The notes under the pieces were generated by a model, which was not told where the DNA came from, did no database searches, and saw only the letters and a program-made list of their open reading frames with translations. A stretch of 64,000 nucleotides of DNA from assembly GCF_000348905.1 (NCBI RefSeq), contig NZ_AOFT01000005.1, positions 62,001 to 126,000 of the forward strand, given 5' to 3'. The first letter of the stretch is position 1; every line of letters starts with the position of its first letter. The position numbers were made by a program, and so were the translations under genes. This document shows, piece after piece, positions 1 through 9,121 of the stretch. The stretch comes from Bhargavaea cecembensis DSE10 (GTDB taxonomy: Bacteria > Bacillota > Bacilli > Bacillales_A > Planococcaceae).

Positions 1-695
1 TGTGGGGCCGTGCCAACGAATGCGGCATCCTCGAAAATCCGTGGATCGCGCCTCCGGAAGATGCCTATGACCTGACGGCTTCCATCGAAGACGCGCCGGA
101 TACGCCGGACGTCATCGAACTCGAATTCGTCAAAGGGGTTCCGGTATCGCTGAACGGCGAGAAAAAGGAACTGCACGAACTGATCCTTGAGCTGAATGAC
201 CTGGCAGGCAAGCACGGCATCGGACGCATCGACCACGTCGAGAACCGCCTTGTCGGCATCAAGTCCCGTGAAGTGTACGAGTGCCCGGCGGCGATGACGC
301 TGCTGACGGCTCACAAAGAGCTGGAAGACATCACGCTCGTCAAGGAACTCGCGCACTTCAAGCCGGTCGTCAGCAAGAAGCTTACGGAACTCATCTACGA
401 AGGCCTCTGGTTCTCGCCGCTTACGAAAGCACTTCAGGCCTTCCTGAAAGAAACCCAGCAGTTCGTCAACGGCACGGTCCGCGTAAAACTCTTCAAGGGC
501 CATGCGATCGTCGAAGGCCGCAAGTCGGACAACTCCCTTTATGACGAAAAACTCGCGACTTATACGAAGGAAGACGAGTTCAACCACGCATCCGCCGTCG
601 GATTCATCGAGCTGTGGGGCCTCCCGACAAAAGTCCATGCATCCGTCAACAAAGCTGCTGATTCCGCGAAGCAGCCGGAGAAGGTGCAGTCATGA
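1..695 (+). CDS. argG: Argininosuccinate synthase, C-terminal part
   Basis: The 5' end lies outside the window; 230 residues remain, read from position 3 ([14 protein letters not shown]...), of about 400 in the family. The enzyme joins citrulline and aspartate using ATP, the penultimate step of arginine synthesis, in the cytoplasm. The visible part is the synthetase/tetramerisation region, including [12 protein letters not shown] and [10 protein letters not shown], which are typical of ArgG. Its TGA stop overlaps the argH ATG by 4 bp, so the two are translationally coupled. The promoter and any ARG box lie upstream, outside the window. Confidence 0.97.
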   Translation, partial: WGRANECGILENPWIAPPEDAYDLTASIEDAPDTPDVIELEFVKGVPVSLNGEKKELHELILELNDLAGKHGIGRIDHVENRLVGIKSREVYECPAAMTLLTAHKELEDITLVKELAHFKPVVSKKLTELIYEGLWFSPLTKALQAFLKETQQFVNGTVRVKLFKGHAIVEGRKSDNSLYDEKLATYTKEDEFNHASAVGFIELWGLPTKVHASVNKAADSAKQPEKVQS

Positions 696-2080
696 CGGAA
701 AAGCTCTGGGGCGGCCGTTTCCAAAAGACCGCCGAGGAGTGGGTCGACGAATTCGGCGCATCGATCGGCTTTGACCGGGAGCTTGTCCTCGAGGATCTTG
801 AGGGCAGCACCGCTCATGTGAAGATGCTCGGCAAATGCGGCATCTTGACGCAAGAAGAAACGGATGCGATCCTCGGCGGCCTGGAAAAGCTGAAGGAACA
901 GGCGAAGGCGGATGAGCTGGAATATTCCGTCGAGCTTGAGGACATCCACCTGAACCTCGAGAAAAAGCTGACGGATGACATCGGGCCGGTCGGCGGCAAG
1001 CTCCACACCGGACGCAGCCGAAACGACCAGGTCGCGACCGACATGCACCTTTACCTGAAGGAGCGCACAAAGGAGATCATCGCGCTTACCGAGGACTTCC
1101 AGAAGGCCATCCTCGAGCAGGCGGAGGCCCATGTCGAGACGCTTGCGCCGGGATACACGCATCTCCAGCGCGCGCAGCCGGTATCGTTCGCCCATCATCT
1201 GATGGCGTACTTCTGGATGCTCGAGCGCGACAAAGGACGCTTCACGGACTCCCTGAAGCGCGTCGACCTGTCGCCGCTCGGCGCGGGGGCGCTTGCCGGG
1301 ACGACGTTCCCGATCGACCGCCATTATTCGGCGGAGCTGCTCGGCTTTGCCGGCGTGTACGAAAACAGCATGGACGCGGTGAGCGACCGGGACTTTATCG
1401 TGGAATTCCTGTCCGCTTCGTCGCTGCTCATGGCGCATCTGTCGCGCCTGGCCGAGGAAATCATCCTCTGGTCCAGCCAGGAATTCGGTTTTATCGAGCT
1501 GGATGATGCCTTCTCGACCGGCTCCAGTATCATGCCGCAGAAAAAGAACCCTGACATGGCGGAATTGATCCGCGGCAAGACCGGGCGCGTATACGGCAAC
1601 CTGATCGGCCTCCTGACGACGCTCAAAGGCCTGCCGCTCGCCTACAACAAGGACATGCAGGAAGACAAGGAAGGCATGTTCGACACGGTCAAGACCGTCA
1701 CCGGCTCACTCCGCATCTTCGCGGGCATGATCCGCACGATGACCGTGAACGCGGACGTCATGGAACAGGAGGTCAGCAAGGACTTCTCCAACGCCACAGA
1801 ACTTGCAGACTACCTGGCAGCCAAAGGCATGCCGTTCCGCGAAGCGCATGAAGTGACCGGCAAGCTGGTCTTCACCTGCATCCGGAAGGGCTGTGTCCTG
1901 AAGGACCTTTCCCTTTCCGACATGCAGGAAGAAAGTACGCTGATCGAAGAGGATATCTATGATGTCCTTGCGCCCGTCGCGGCCGTCCGCCGGAGAAATT
2001 CCTATGGCGGCACCGGATTCGACCAGGTGCGCGTGCAGATCGGGAAGGCGAAAGAGCTGCTCGGCGAGGCAACAAAATAA
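692..2080 (+). CDS. argH: Argininosuccinate lyase
   Basis: A 462-residue protein of normal family length. It splits argininosuccinate into arginine and fumarate. The fumarase/aspartase-superfamily signature [12 protein letters not shown] lies near residue 276, the N-terminal KLWGGRF is typical of ArgH, and HTGRSRNDQ is near residue 110. The start ATG overlaps the argG stop (ATGA). A strong terminator follows, so argGH ends here as an operon. Confidence 0.98.
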   Translation: MTEKLWGGRFQKTAEEWVDEFGASIGFDRELVLEDLEGSTAHVKMLGKCGILTQEETDAILGGLEKLKEQAKADELEYSVELEDIHLNLEKKLTDDIGPVGGKLHTGRSRNDQVATDMHLYLKERTKEIIALTEDFQKAILEQAEAHVETLAPGYTHLQRAQPVSFAHHLMAYFWMLERDKGRFTDSLKRVDLSPLGAGALAGTTFPIDRHYSAELLGFAGVYENSMDAVSDRDFIVEFLSASSLLMAHLSRLAEEIILWSSQEFGFIELDDAFSTGSSIMPQKKNPDMAELIRGKTGRVYGNLIGLLTTLKGLPLAYNKDMQEDKEGMFDTVKTVTGSLRIFAGMIRTMTVNADVMEQEVSKDFSNATELADYLAAKGMPFREAHEVTGKLVFTCIRKGCVLKDLSLSDMQEESTLIEEDIYDVLAPVAAVRRRNSYGGTGFDQVRVQIGKAKELLGEATK

Positions 2081-2093
2081 AATTGAAGATCCG

Positions 2094-2127
2094 GACCGGA
2101 ATGCCAATGTGGCGTTCCGGTCTTTTT
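2094..2127 (+). terminator. Rho-independent terminator of argGH
   Basis: Stem GACCGGAA / TTCCGGTC (2094-2101 with 2115-2122), extended by TGCC/GGCG, followed by a T run. It begins 13 bp after the argH stop. Confidence 0.88.
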
Positions 2128-2289
2128 GGTTTGAACAGATACACACAGTTTGAGAACACCTGTTCCTCTTCGCCTTAAAAGGCACTCGCGGCTGACCCAA
2201 AAGCCCTCATGGCCGATTTCCCGGCTCGCGCCGACTCTCGGAGCACTCATCAACTTTCATCCCGTTCCCTCCATTTCCCGAAATTGCCG

Positions 2290-2319
2290 TTGAATGATTC
2301 CCCGCGGTTTGGCTATACT
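2290..2319 (+). promoter_or_regulatory. Sigma-A-like promoter of the polymerase gene
   Basis: -35 TTGAAT (2290-2295), an 18-bp spacer, and -10 TATACT (2314-2319). It lies just upstream of the LexA box and 58 bp before the ATG at 2377. Confidence 0.6.
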
Positions 2320-2329
2320 GTAAGGAGGG

Positions 2330-2341
2330 GAACATTTGTTC
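2330..2341 (+). promoter_or_regulatory. LexA (SOS) operator
   Basis: GAAC-ATTT-GTTC is a perfect inverted repeat with the 4-bp spacing of the Bacillus LexA/DinR box. It lies about 10 bp downstream of the -10 element, so bound LexA would block transcription. Its place before a Y-family polymerase gene supports real SOS control. Confidence 0.8.
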
Positions 2342-2376
2342 TATATCGAATAAATCATCAAAAGGAGGAAGCGCGC

Positions 2377-3630
2377 ATGTATGAGGGACTGCCGGACCGG
2401 AAAATCATCTGCCTGGACATGCGGAGCTTTTATGCAAGCTGCGCGGCCGCGGACGAGGGGCTGGACGTTTTAAGGGAGCCGATCGCCATCATCGGGGACC
2501 GCGACCGGAAAGGAAGTGTCGTCCTCGCCGCCTCGCCCCGGCTCAAGCGGGAGTTCGGCGTGCGGACAGGGCACCGGCTGTATGAGATTCCGGATGATCC
2601 GTCGATCCGGCTCATCGAACCGAAGATGGGCTTCTACGTCCGGGTGTCGATGGAGATCACCCGCCTCCTTGGCGAATACGTGCCGAAAGAGGCCATCCAT
2701 GTGTACAGCATCGACGAGGCGTTCGTCGATCTCGGCGGGACGGAGCGGCTGTGGGGGCCGCCGGAGGAGACCGTGAAGCGGATCCGGGACCAGCTGCTTG
2801 CCCAGTTCCAGATGCCTGCCGCCATCGGCATGGGACCGAACATGCTGTTGGCGAAGGTGGCCCTCGACCTGGACGCGAAAAAGACCGGATTCGCCAGGTG
2901 GACGTACGGGGATGTCCCGGAAAAACTGTGGCCGGTCGCCCCGCTGTCGGGGATGTGGGGGATCGGCCGCCGGATGGAGCGCCGGCTGAACGGGCTCGGC
3001 ATCTTTTCCGTCGGCGACCTTGCCCATGCCGACCTCAAGCTGCTGGAGAAGGAGTTCGGCGTCATGGGCAACCAGCTGTATCACCATGCATGGGGCATCG
3101 ACCTGTCGGAACTCGGCGCCCCGCTCATCGCCGGACAGGTCAGCTACGGGAAGGGCCAGGTGCTGTACCGCGACTATGTGAAGCGGGAAGACATCCTCGC
3201 CGTCATCCTGGAGATGTGCGAGGACGTGGCACGGCGCGCGCGGGAAGCGGGACGCGCCGGACGCACCATCCACCTGTCCGCCGGCTACAGCGAAAATGCA
3301 TACGGGGGAGGCTTTTCCCGTTCCCGGTCGCTGGAGACGGCGACCAACTCGACGATGGCCATTTACCGGGTGTGCACCGCGCTTCTGGATGAGTTCCACG
3401 ACGGCCGCCCGGTCAGGCGGCTCGCCCTCTCGCTTTCCAACCTGGAGGAGGAACATTCCATGCAGCTCAGCTTGTTCGAGACGCGCAAGTGGGAGGAACG
3501 CAAGCTCGGCGCCGCCATGGATGCAATCCGGTCGAAGTACGGCCCGGCCGCAATTCTGCGCGCGGTCTCCTATACGGATGCCGGCACCGCCGTCGGCCGG
3601 GCGAAGCTGATCGGCGGCCACAAGATGTAA
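2377..3630 (+). CDS. uvrX: Y-family DNA polymerase, UvrX/YqjW type
   Basis: A 417-residue translesion polymerase. The start at 2377 is set by AAAGGAGG 9 bp upstream; the reading frame is open further upstream but has no better start. Catalytic acidic residues are visible: LDMRSFYASC near residue 13 and YSIDEAFVDLG near 110. Helix-hairpin-helix and little-finger regions follow. MQLSLF near residue 362 fits the beta-clamp binding motif QLxLF. The gene follows a LexA box and precedes a yolD-like gene, the usual partner of UvrX/YqjW enzymes. Other DinB branches are possible, but the C-terminal sequence and the YolD context favour UvrX. Confidence 0.88.
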   Translation: MYEGLPDRKIICLDMRSFYASCAAADEGLDVLREPIAIIGDRDRKGSVVLAASPRLKREFGVRTGHRLYEIPDDPSIRLIEPKMGFYVRVSMEITRLLGEYVPKEAIHVYSIDEAFVDLGGTERLWGPPEETVKRIRDQLLAQFQMPAAIGMGPNMLLAKVALDLDAKKTGFARWTYGDVPEKLWPVAPLSGMWGIGRRMERRLNGLGIFSVGDLAHADLKLLEKEFGVMGNQLYHHAWGIDLSELGAPLIAGQVSYGKGQVLYRDYVKREDILAVILEMCEDVARRAREAGRAGRTIHLSAGYSENAYGGGFSRSRSLETATNSTMAIYRVCTALLDEFHDGRPVRRLALSLSNLEEEHSMQLSLFETRKWEERKLGAAMDAIRSKYGPAAILRAVSYTDAGTAVGRAKLIGGHKM

Positions 3631-3660
3631 GTCGGCGGCCGGCATCACAGACGGCCGGCG

Positions 3661-3794
3661 ATTTCATCATTCGGGGCCCGGTTTCGCCATTCGCTGACGG
3701 AGTCTCGTCATTCGCAGCCCCGATTTCGCCATTCGCCGGTGAATGGCGAAACCGGCTGTCCCAATGCCGAAACTGGCGGACCGAATGACGAAAC
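3661..3794. repeat. 21-bp-phased bidirectional repeat array, copy 1
   Basis: Four forward units of the TTTCGNCATTCG type start at 3662, 3682, 3703 and 3724. Three reversed units ((C)GAATGNCGAAA) start at 3740, 3762 and 3782. Unit starts are 20-22 bp apart within each half. The innermost pair forms an 11-bp perfect hairpin (TTTCGCCATTC / GAATGGCGAAA, loop GCCGGT). Related arrays lie at 22676-22818 and 38564-38754. The array sits between uvrX and yolD. Function unknown. Confidence 0.85.
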
Positions 3795-3851
3795 CGGACA
3801 GGCAGCAAACACAAGCCGCGCCGAAAAGCCCGAACAACATTCAGAAGGAGC

Positions 3852-4193
3852 GTGATGCGGATGATCCGCGACAGAGGAAACATCAAATGGACGGCGATGA
3901 TGCTGCCGGAGCATCTGAAGCTTTTGAGGGAGTGGCAGGAAGAGGAGGGCAGGCGGGAGCCGCTCGCCCCGGATCCCCAGCAGATGGAAGAGTGGGACCG
4001 GATGCTCCATGAAGCGCTTGAGTACGGGAGACCGCTTTCCGTCTCCAGGCGGACGCCGGGCGGGGAGGCGTGCTGCACGGGGGCGGTCCATCATTTTGAT
4101 CCGGTGTCGGGAACCATCCGGATGGTCGGCGCGGACGGGGAACCGGCCGTCATCCGGACTTCGGACGTCACCGATATTTCAGCAGCCGGATAA
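3852..4193 (+). CDS. yolD: YolD-like protein
   Basis: A small cytoplasmic protein of about 110 residues with the family hallmark DRGNIKWTAMMLPEH near the N-terminus. YolD-like proteins are encoded beside UvrX/YqjW-type Y-family polymerases and have been proposed as UmuD-like accessory factors; the biochemical role is unproven. GTG (3852) and ATG (3855, 3861) are all in frame behind AGAAGGAG; ATG 3861 has the most usual spacing. It is probably co-transcribed with uvrX from the LexA-controlled promoter, through the repeat array. No terminator is evident in the gap. Confidence 0.85.
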   Translation: MMRMIRDRGNIKWTAMMLPEHLKLLREWQEEEGRREPLAPDPQQMEEWDRMLHEALEYGRPLSVSRRTPGGEACCTGAVHHFDPVSGTIRMVGADGEPAVIRTSDVTDISAAG

Positions 4194-4274
4194 TTTAGAT
4201 TCCGGCACTTCTCGGATTTCAGAACATTTGCTACACTGGATATCGGCCCAAACATAGAAGGGGGAACGGGATCC

Positions 4275-6029
4275 GTGAATGTGTTCATGCAATTGGGGTG
4301 GTTTTTCAAGGAGCGGAAAAAGCAGTACATCATCGGCATCCTGACGCTGCTTGTCGTGGCGGTCCTCCAGTTGCTGCCGCCGAGGATCATCGGCTATGTC
4401 GTCGATGAGATCCGGCTCGGCACGCTGACGGGGGCCGGGCTCGGCAGGTGGCTGCTGATCCTTGCAGGGGCGGCGCTTGCGATGTATGTGCTCCGCTATT
4501 ACTGGCGGGTCATGATCTTCGGCTCGTCGGTGCTTCTCGGGCGGCGGCTCCGCAGCGAGCTGTTCGCCCATTTCACGAAAATGTCGTCCTCGTTTTACCA
4601 GCAGCGCCGTGTCGGTGACCTGATGGCGCATGCGACCAATGACATCCGCGCCGTCCAGCAGACGGCGGGGCATGGCGTGCTGACACTCGTCGACTCGGTC
4701 ACGACCGGCGGAGCGGTCATCATCGCCATGGCGGTGACGATCGACTGGAAGCTGACGCTCATCGCGCTTCTCCCGATGCCGCTCATGGCGGTGCTGACCA
4801 GCTGGTACGGCAAGCTCTTGCACGAGCGGTTCCGCACGGCGCAGGAGGCCTTCTCCGACCTGAACGACAAAACCCAGGAGAGCATTGCCGGCATCAAAGT
4901 CATCAAGACGTTCGGCCAGGAAGAGGAGGACATTGAGGACTTCAGGAAGCTGTCCGCGGATGTCGTCGGGAAGAACGTCCGCGTCGCCAGGGTGGACGCC
5001 CTGTTCGACCCGACGATCTCCCTGATCGTCGGCCTGTCCTTTTTCCTGTCGATCATCTTCGGGGCGCGCTTTATCCTGAACGGCGACATGACGCTCGGGG
5101 ACCTGGTCGCCTTTAATGCCTATCTCGGCCTGCTCGTGTGGCCGATGCTCGCGTTCGGCTTCCTGTTCAATATCGTCGAGCGGGGCAGGGCATCCTACGG
5201 CAGGATCCGTGAACTCCTTGCCGTCCCTCCGGACATCGGGGATGCGGACGGAGCGGCGGATACGGAACCCGGAGGGGACCTCGTCTTCGACATCCGGGAA
5301 TTCCGGTTCCCCGGAGCAGAGCAGCCCGCACTCCGCAATGTCCGGTTCGCACTGAAAAAGGGCGAGACGCTCGGAATCGTCGGCAGGACCGGTTCCGGCA
5401 AGACCGCGATCCTGAAGCTTCTCCTGCGCGAGTTCGAGGGGTATGACGGTGTGATTACATACGGGGACATCCCGATCACCGATTACCGCAAGGAACGGCT
5501 CCTCGAGGCGATCGGCTACGTGCCGCAGGATCATTTCCTCTTCTCGGCAACCGTCCGGGAAAACATCGCATTCACAGACACGGATGCGCCGTTTGATGAG
5601 GTCAGGGAAGCGGCAAGGCTCGCGCACATCGATGAGGATATCCTCGGATTCGCGGAAGGCTACGACACCGTCGTCGGCGAGCGGGGCGTTTCACTGTCGG
5701 GCGGCCAGAAGCAGCGCATTTCCATCGCACGCGCACTGCTCATGGAGCCGGAGCTTCTCATCCTGGACGACTCGCTGTCCGCAGTGGATGCCCGGACGGA
5801 AGAAGCGATCCTCGCCGCCCTGAAGGAATCGCGCACAGAAGAAACGACGATCATCACCTCCCACCGGATGAGCGCCATCCAGCACGCCCACCAGATCATT
5901 GTCATGGAAGACGGCACCATCGCCGAAAAGGGCACGCATGACGAACTGATGGCACTTGGCGGGATCTATCATGAAATGTACCGGCTGCAGCAGCTGGAAG
6001 CACTTGTCGAACAGGGAGGGGATGCGTGA
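4275..6029 (+). CDS. ABC exporter half-transporter, degenerate-site subunit (YheI/BmrC-like)
   Basis: A 584-residue fusion of a six-helix membrane domain (about residues 1-320) and an ATPase domain. Walker A GRTGSGKT is near 369 and signature LSGGQKQR near 473. Walker B reads LLILDD: the catalytic glutamate is replaced by aspartate, the mark of the non-hydrolysing site in heterodimeric multidrug exporters such as BmrC/BmrD. Start GTG 4275 follows a purine-rich stretch; ATG 4287 is an alternative. The next gene starts inside its stop codon, so the two subunits are coupled. The substrate is unknown; drugs or lipids are typical. Confidence 0.88.
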   Translation: MNVFMQLGWFFKERKKQYIIGILTLLVVAVLQLLPPRIIGYVVDEIRLGTLTGAGLGRWLLILAGAALAMYVLRYYWRVMIFGSSVLLGRRLRSELFAHFTKMSSSFYQQRRVGDLMAHATNDIRAVQQTAGHGVLTLVDSVTTGGAVIIAMAVTIDWKLTLIALLPMPLMAVLTSWYGKLLHERFRTAQEAFSDLNDKTQESIAGIKVIKTFGQEEEDIEDFRKLSADVVGKNVRVARVDALFDPTISLIVGLSFFLSIIFGARFILNGDMTLGDLVAFNAYLGLLVWPMLAFGFLFNIVERGRASYGRIRELLAVPPDIGDADGAADTEPGGDLVFDIREFRFPGAEQPALRNVRFALKKGETLGIVGRTGSGKTAILKLLLREFEGYDGVITYGDIPITDYRKERLLEAIGYVPQDHFLFSATVRENIAFTDTDAPFDEVREAARLAHIDEDILGFAEGYDTVVGERGVSLSGGQKQRISIARALLMEPELLILDDSLSAVDARTEEAILAALKESRTEETTIITSHRMSAIQHAHQIIVMEDGTIAEKGTHDELMALGGIYHEMYRLQQLEALVEQGGDA

Positions 6030-7822
6030 TGGAAGCACCTGAACAGCGGAAACTGAGCGGGCGCGACCAGTGGCACGTCCTCAAGCGGCTGCTGCGCTAT
6101 CTCACTCCGCACAAGGGAGCGGCGACCGTTGCACTCATCCTGCTCGGGCTGACCGTACTCGGGAGTGTCCTCGGCCCATACCTGATCAAGACATTCATCG
6201 ATGACTATCTGACGCCGCGGGAGTTCCCGGCGCGTCCGCTCATGATCCTGGCCGGCGCCTATCTGGCCATCCTCGTGCTGAATGCGGTGTTCGGCTATAT
6301 CCAGCTCCTAAAATTCCAGGAGATCGCCCTTCGCATTGTGCGCCAGATCCGGATAGACGTTTTCACGAAAGTGCACCGGCTCGGGATGCGGTACTTTGAC
6401 AAAACACCGGCGGGGGGGACCGTCTCCAGGGTGACGAACGACACCGAAGCCATTCTCGAGATGTTCGTCGATGTCCTTGTCGGCTTCCTGCAGAGCGGGT
6501 TCCTGATCATCGGCGTCTATATCGCCATGTTCGCGCTTGATGTGCGGCTTGCACTCCTGTCGCTTATGCTGCTGCCGCTCATTTTCCTCATCATGTGGAT
6601 CTACCGGAAGTACAGCTCCGAGTTTTATCAGGACCTCCGGGAGCGGCTCAGCCAGCTCAACGGCAAAATCGCCGAATCCCTGAACGGCATGGGCATGATC
6701 CAGGTGTTCAGGCAGGAAAAGCGGTTCCGGGAAGAGTTCGGGGAGATCAACGACAAACACTACGAGGCGGGCATGCGCAACATCAAGCTGGACGGACTGC
6801 TCCTGCGCCCGGCGGTCGACATCGTCTATGCGCTCGGGCTGATTTTGCTCCTGTCCTATTTCGGGGTGACATCATTCAGCGAACCGGTTGAGATCGGGGT
6901 CATCTACGCGTTCGTGACCTATATCGACCGGTTCTTCGAGCCGATCAACCAGGTCATGCAGCGCCTGTCGATCTTCCAGCAGGCCATCGTCGCTGCCGAC
7001 CGGGTGTTCCGCCTCATGGACGACCCGGAACTGGAACCGGCCCAGCCGGATCGGGGAGACGCAAAAATCGCTGAAGGCAAAATTGAATTCAGGAATGTCT
7101 CCTTCTCCTATGACGGAAATAACGATGTGCTGAAAGACATCAGCTTCACCGCGAACCCGGGAGAAACGGTGGCGCTCGTCGGGCATACCGGTTCGGGGAA
7201 AAGCTCGATCATCAACCTGCTCATGCGCTTCTACGAGTTCGAACGGGGAGAGATCCTGATCGACGGACGGCCGATCAGATCCTATCCGAAAACCGAGCTC
7301 CGGGAAAAGACCGGGCTCGTCCTGCAGGATCCGTTCCTGTTCTACGGGGACATCGGGAGCAACATCCGGCTCTTTGACGGGTCGCTCGGTCCGGGCGAGG
7401 TTCAGGCGGCTGCCGAATTCGTCCAGGCGGATCCGTTTATCCGGAGCCTGCCGGACGGCTACGGCCAGAAGGTGACGGAGCGGGGCTCGACATTCTCGGG
7501 CGGACAGCGGCAGCTGATCGCATTCGCCCGTACGATGGTCAAGAAGCCGAAGATCCTCATTCTCGATGAGGCGACGGCGAACATCGATACCGAGACCGAG
7601 GTGGCGATCCAGAAAGGGCTGGAGCGGATGCGGAAGGGGCGGACGACAATCGCCATCGCGCACCGCCTCAGCACCATACAGGACGCGGACCTGATCCTCG
7701 TCCTTCACCAGGGGGAGATCGTGGAGCGGGGCACCCATAGGGAACTGCTTGCCAAAGGCGGCCTCTACCACAAGATGTACAGACTCCAGAACGGCATCCT
7801 GGAAGAAAACGAGGCCCGCTGA
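6029..7822 (+). CDS. ABC exporter half-transporter, catalytic subunit (YheH/BmrD-like)
   Basis: A 597-residue membrane-plus-ATPase protein. Walker A GHTGSGKSS is near residue 384, signature FSGGQRQL near 489, and Walker B LILDEAT keeps the catalytic glutamate, complementing the degenerate partner upstream. The ATG at 6029 overlaps the previous stop (TGATG) and follows GGGAGGGG. About 70 residues shorter than B. subtilis YheH. A strong terminator ends the operon. Confidence 0.9.
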   Translation: MEAPEQRKLSGRDQWHVLKRLLRYLTPHKGAATVALILLGLTVLGSVLGPYLIKTFIDDYLTPREFPARPLMILAGAYLAILVLNAVFGYIQLLKFQEIALRIVRQIRIDVFTKVHRLGMRYFDKTPAGGTVSRVTNDTEAILEMFVDVLVGFLQSGFLIIGVYIAMFALDVRLALLSLMLLPLIFLIMWIYRKYSSEFYQDLRERLSQLNGKIAESLNGMGMIQVFRQEKRFREEFGEINDKHYEAGMRNIKLDGLLLRPAVDIVYALGLILLLSYFGVTSFSEPVEIGVIYAFVTYIDRFFEPINQVMQRLSIFQQAIVAADRVFRLMDDPELEPAQPDRGDAKIAEGKIEFRNVSFSYDGNNDVLKDISFTANPGETVALVGHTGSGKSSIINLLMRFYEFERGEILIDGRPIRSYPKTELREKTGLVLQDPFLFYGDIGSNIRLFDGSLGPGEVQAAAEFVQADPFIRSLPDGYGQKVTERGSTFSGGQRQLIAFARTMVKKPKILILDEATANIDTETEVAIQKGLERMRKGRTTIAIAHRLSTIQDADLILVLHQGEIVERGTHRELLAKGGLYHKMYRLQNGILEENEAR

Positions 7823-7847
7823 CCGGCGGGAATTAGCGCAGCAGCCA

Positions 7848-7894
7848 ACAAGCAGATGGCAAGCGGACCTCCGTCTGTCATCTGCTTGTTTTTT
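7848..7894 (+). terminator. Terminator of the ABC exporter operon
   Basis: ACAAGCAGATG (7848-7858) pairs with CATCTGCTTGT (7879-7889), with further pairing in the loop and a run of six T. Confidence 0.88.
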
Positions 7895-8034
7895 CATTGT
7901 CTTCTTTTTTCTAGCCGGCACGTTTCCGGCTTGCGTGAATATGCCATAAAGACAACAAACTGTCACAGACAGGAATGGCGAAAACGCAATCGGATTCTGA
8001 TAGTATAAGGACAGCAAGAGAAAGGGGGATTGTG

Positions 8035-8745
8035 GTGTCGACAGACCTCAACATCCTACTGGCATTCGGAGCGGGGTTCCTCAGCTTCATCTCCCCGTGT
8101 ACGCTGCCGCTATATCCTGCATTCATCTCCTACATCACCGGCATGTCGCTGGATGACCTAAAATCGGACCGGGGGAAGATGCCGAAAAGCGGAATCCTGC
8201 ACACCGTGTTTTTCCTGCTTGGCTTTTCGGCCATCTTTATCGCCCTCGGGTTCGGCACTTCATTCATCGGTTCGTTCTTCGTCAGGTATGATGACCTCCT
8301 CAGGCAGATCGGCGCGATCTTCATCGTCGCATTCGGCCTGATGATTGTCGGGCTCCTGACGCCCGAGTTCCTCATGAAGGAACGGAGAATCCAGTTCAAG
8401 AACCGGCCGGCCGGCTATTTCGGCTCTGCGGTGATCGGTCTGGCCTTTGCGGCGGGATGGACGCCGTGCAGCGGTCCGATCATCGGTGCCATCATTGCGC
8501 TCGCCGGGCAGAACCCGGGGTCCGGCATGTGGTACATGATTGCCTATGTTCTCGGTTTTGCAATTCCGTTCTTTGTTCTGTCTTTCTTCATCACGAAGCT
8601 TGCCATCATCCGGAAGTACAGCAACGTCATCATGAAAGTCGGCGGCTGGGTCATGATTCTCGTCGGGATCCTCTTGTTCTTCGACGGCATGACGATGATC
8701 ATCAGCTGGCTGAGTCCGTTCTTCGGAGACTTCCAGGGATTCTGA
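8035..8745 (+). CDS. ccdA: Cytochrome c biogenesis protein CcdA (thiol reductant transporter)
   Basis: A 236-residue membrane protein of the DsbD/CcdA family. It passes electrons from cytoplasmic thioredoxin across the membrane for cytochrome c maturation and extracytoplasmic thiol reduction. The paired cysteines appear in [13 protein letters not shown] (about residue 22) and GWTPCSGP (about 143). Six hydrophobic segments fit the family. GTG 8035 is chosen because GGGGG ends 6 bp upstream and the resulting N-terminus aligns with B. subtilis CcdA. It is followed by a thioredoxin-like gene and ccdC. Confidence 0.93.
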   Translation: MSTDLNILLAFGAGFLSFISPCTLPLYPAFISYITGMSLDDLKSDRGKMPKSGILHTVFFLLGFSAIFIALGFGTSFIGSFFVRYDDLLRQIGAIFIVAFGLMIVGLLTPEFLMKERRIQFKNRPAGYFGSAVIGLAFAAGWTPCSGPIIGAIIALAGQNPGSGMWYMIAYVLGFAIPFFVLSFFITKLAIIRKYSNVIMKVGGWVMILVGILLFFDGMTMIISWLSPFFGDFQGF

Positions 8746-8791
8746 TAGGATGAAGACATCATCATTGCCGCGGGAAAGGAGGGATCCGGCA

Positions 8792-9121
8792 ATGGAGCAA
8801 TTGAATTCATTTGATGAGTGGATCGGCACGCTCGAAGAGGAGGGCACACTGCTCCTCTTCGTCAAGACCGACCACTGCTCGGTCTGTGAAGGCCTGCTTC
8901 CGCAGGTCTCCGCTATTGAAGAGGAATATGCATTTCCTTTTTACCTGGCCAACGCTGCGCAGGTTCCGGAGCTGGCGGGACAGCTGTCACTTTTCACCGC
9001 ACCGGTCGTTCTCCTGTTCAAGGAAGGCCGCGAGTTTGCCCGTTTTGCCCGCTTCGTCCCGATGGCAGATCTGAAACACCGGATGGACGAGCTCGAGCTG
9101 GCGGGTGGACAATATGAATGA
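8792..9121 (+). CDS. Thioredoxin-like protein with CxxC
   Basis: A 109-residue thioredoxin-fold protein, recognised by LLLFVKTDHCSVCEGLLP with active-site CSVC near residue 26 and TAPVVLLFKEG, where the cis-proline region should be. It lacks a signal peptide, so it is probably cytoplasmic. ATG 8792 follows AAAGGAGGGA. It lies between ccdA and ccdC and overlaps ccdC; a role in feeding or using the CcdA electron path is inferred from position only. The CSVC active site differs from the CGPC of classical thioredoxin. Confidence 0.8.
   Translation: MEQLNSFDEWIGTLEEEGTLLLFVKTDHCSVCEGLLPQVSAIEEEYAFPFYLANAAQVPELAGQLSLFTAPVVLLFKEGREFARFARFVPMADLKHRMDELELAGGQYE

Noticed and set aside
2209-2376. An N-terminal extension of 56 residues on the Y-family polymerase
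   Set aside because: It would span the promoter and LexA box; the AAAGGAGG-preceded ATG at 2377 matches family N-termini.
3661-3794. CRISPR array
   Set aside because: Units are about 12 bp with spacers of about 9 bp and they invert midway; no cas genes are nearby.
4179-5627. A 482-codon minus-strand frame across the first ABC transporter gene
   Set aside because: Charged, low-complexity translation typical of antisense shadow; the plus strand is an unmistakable ABC exporter.
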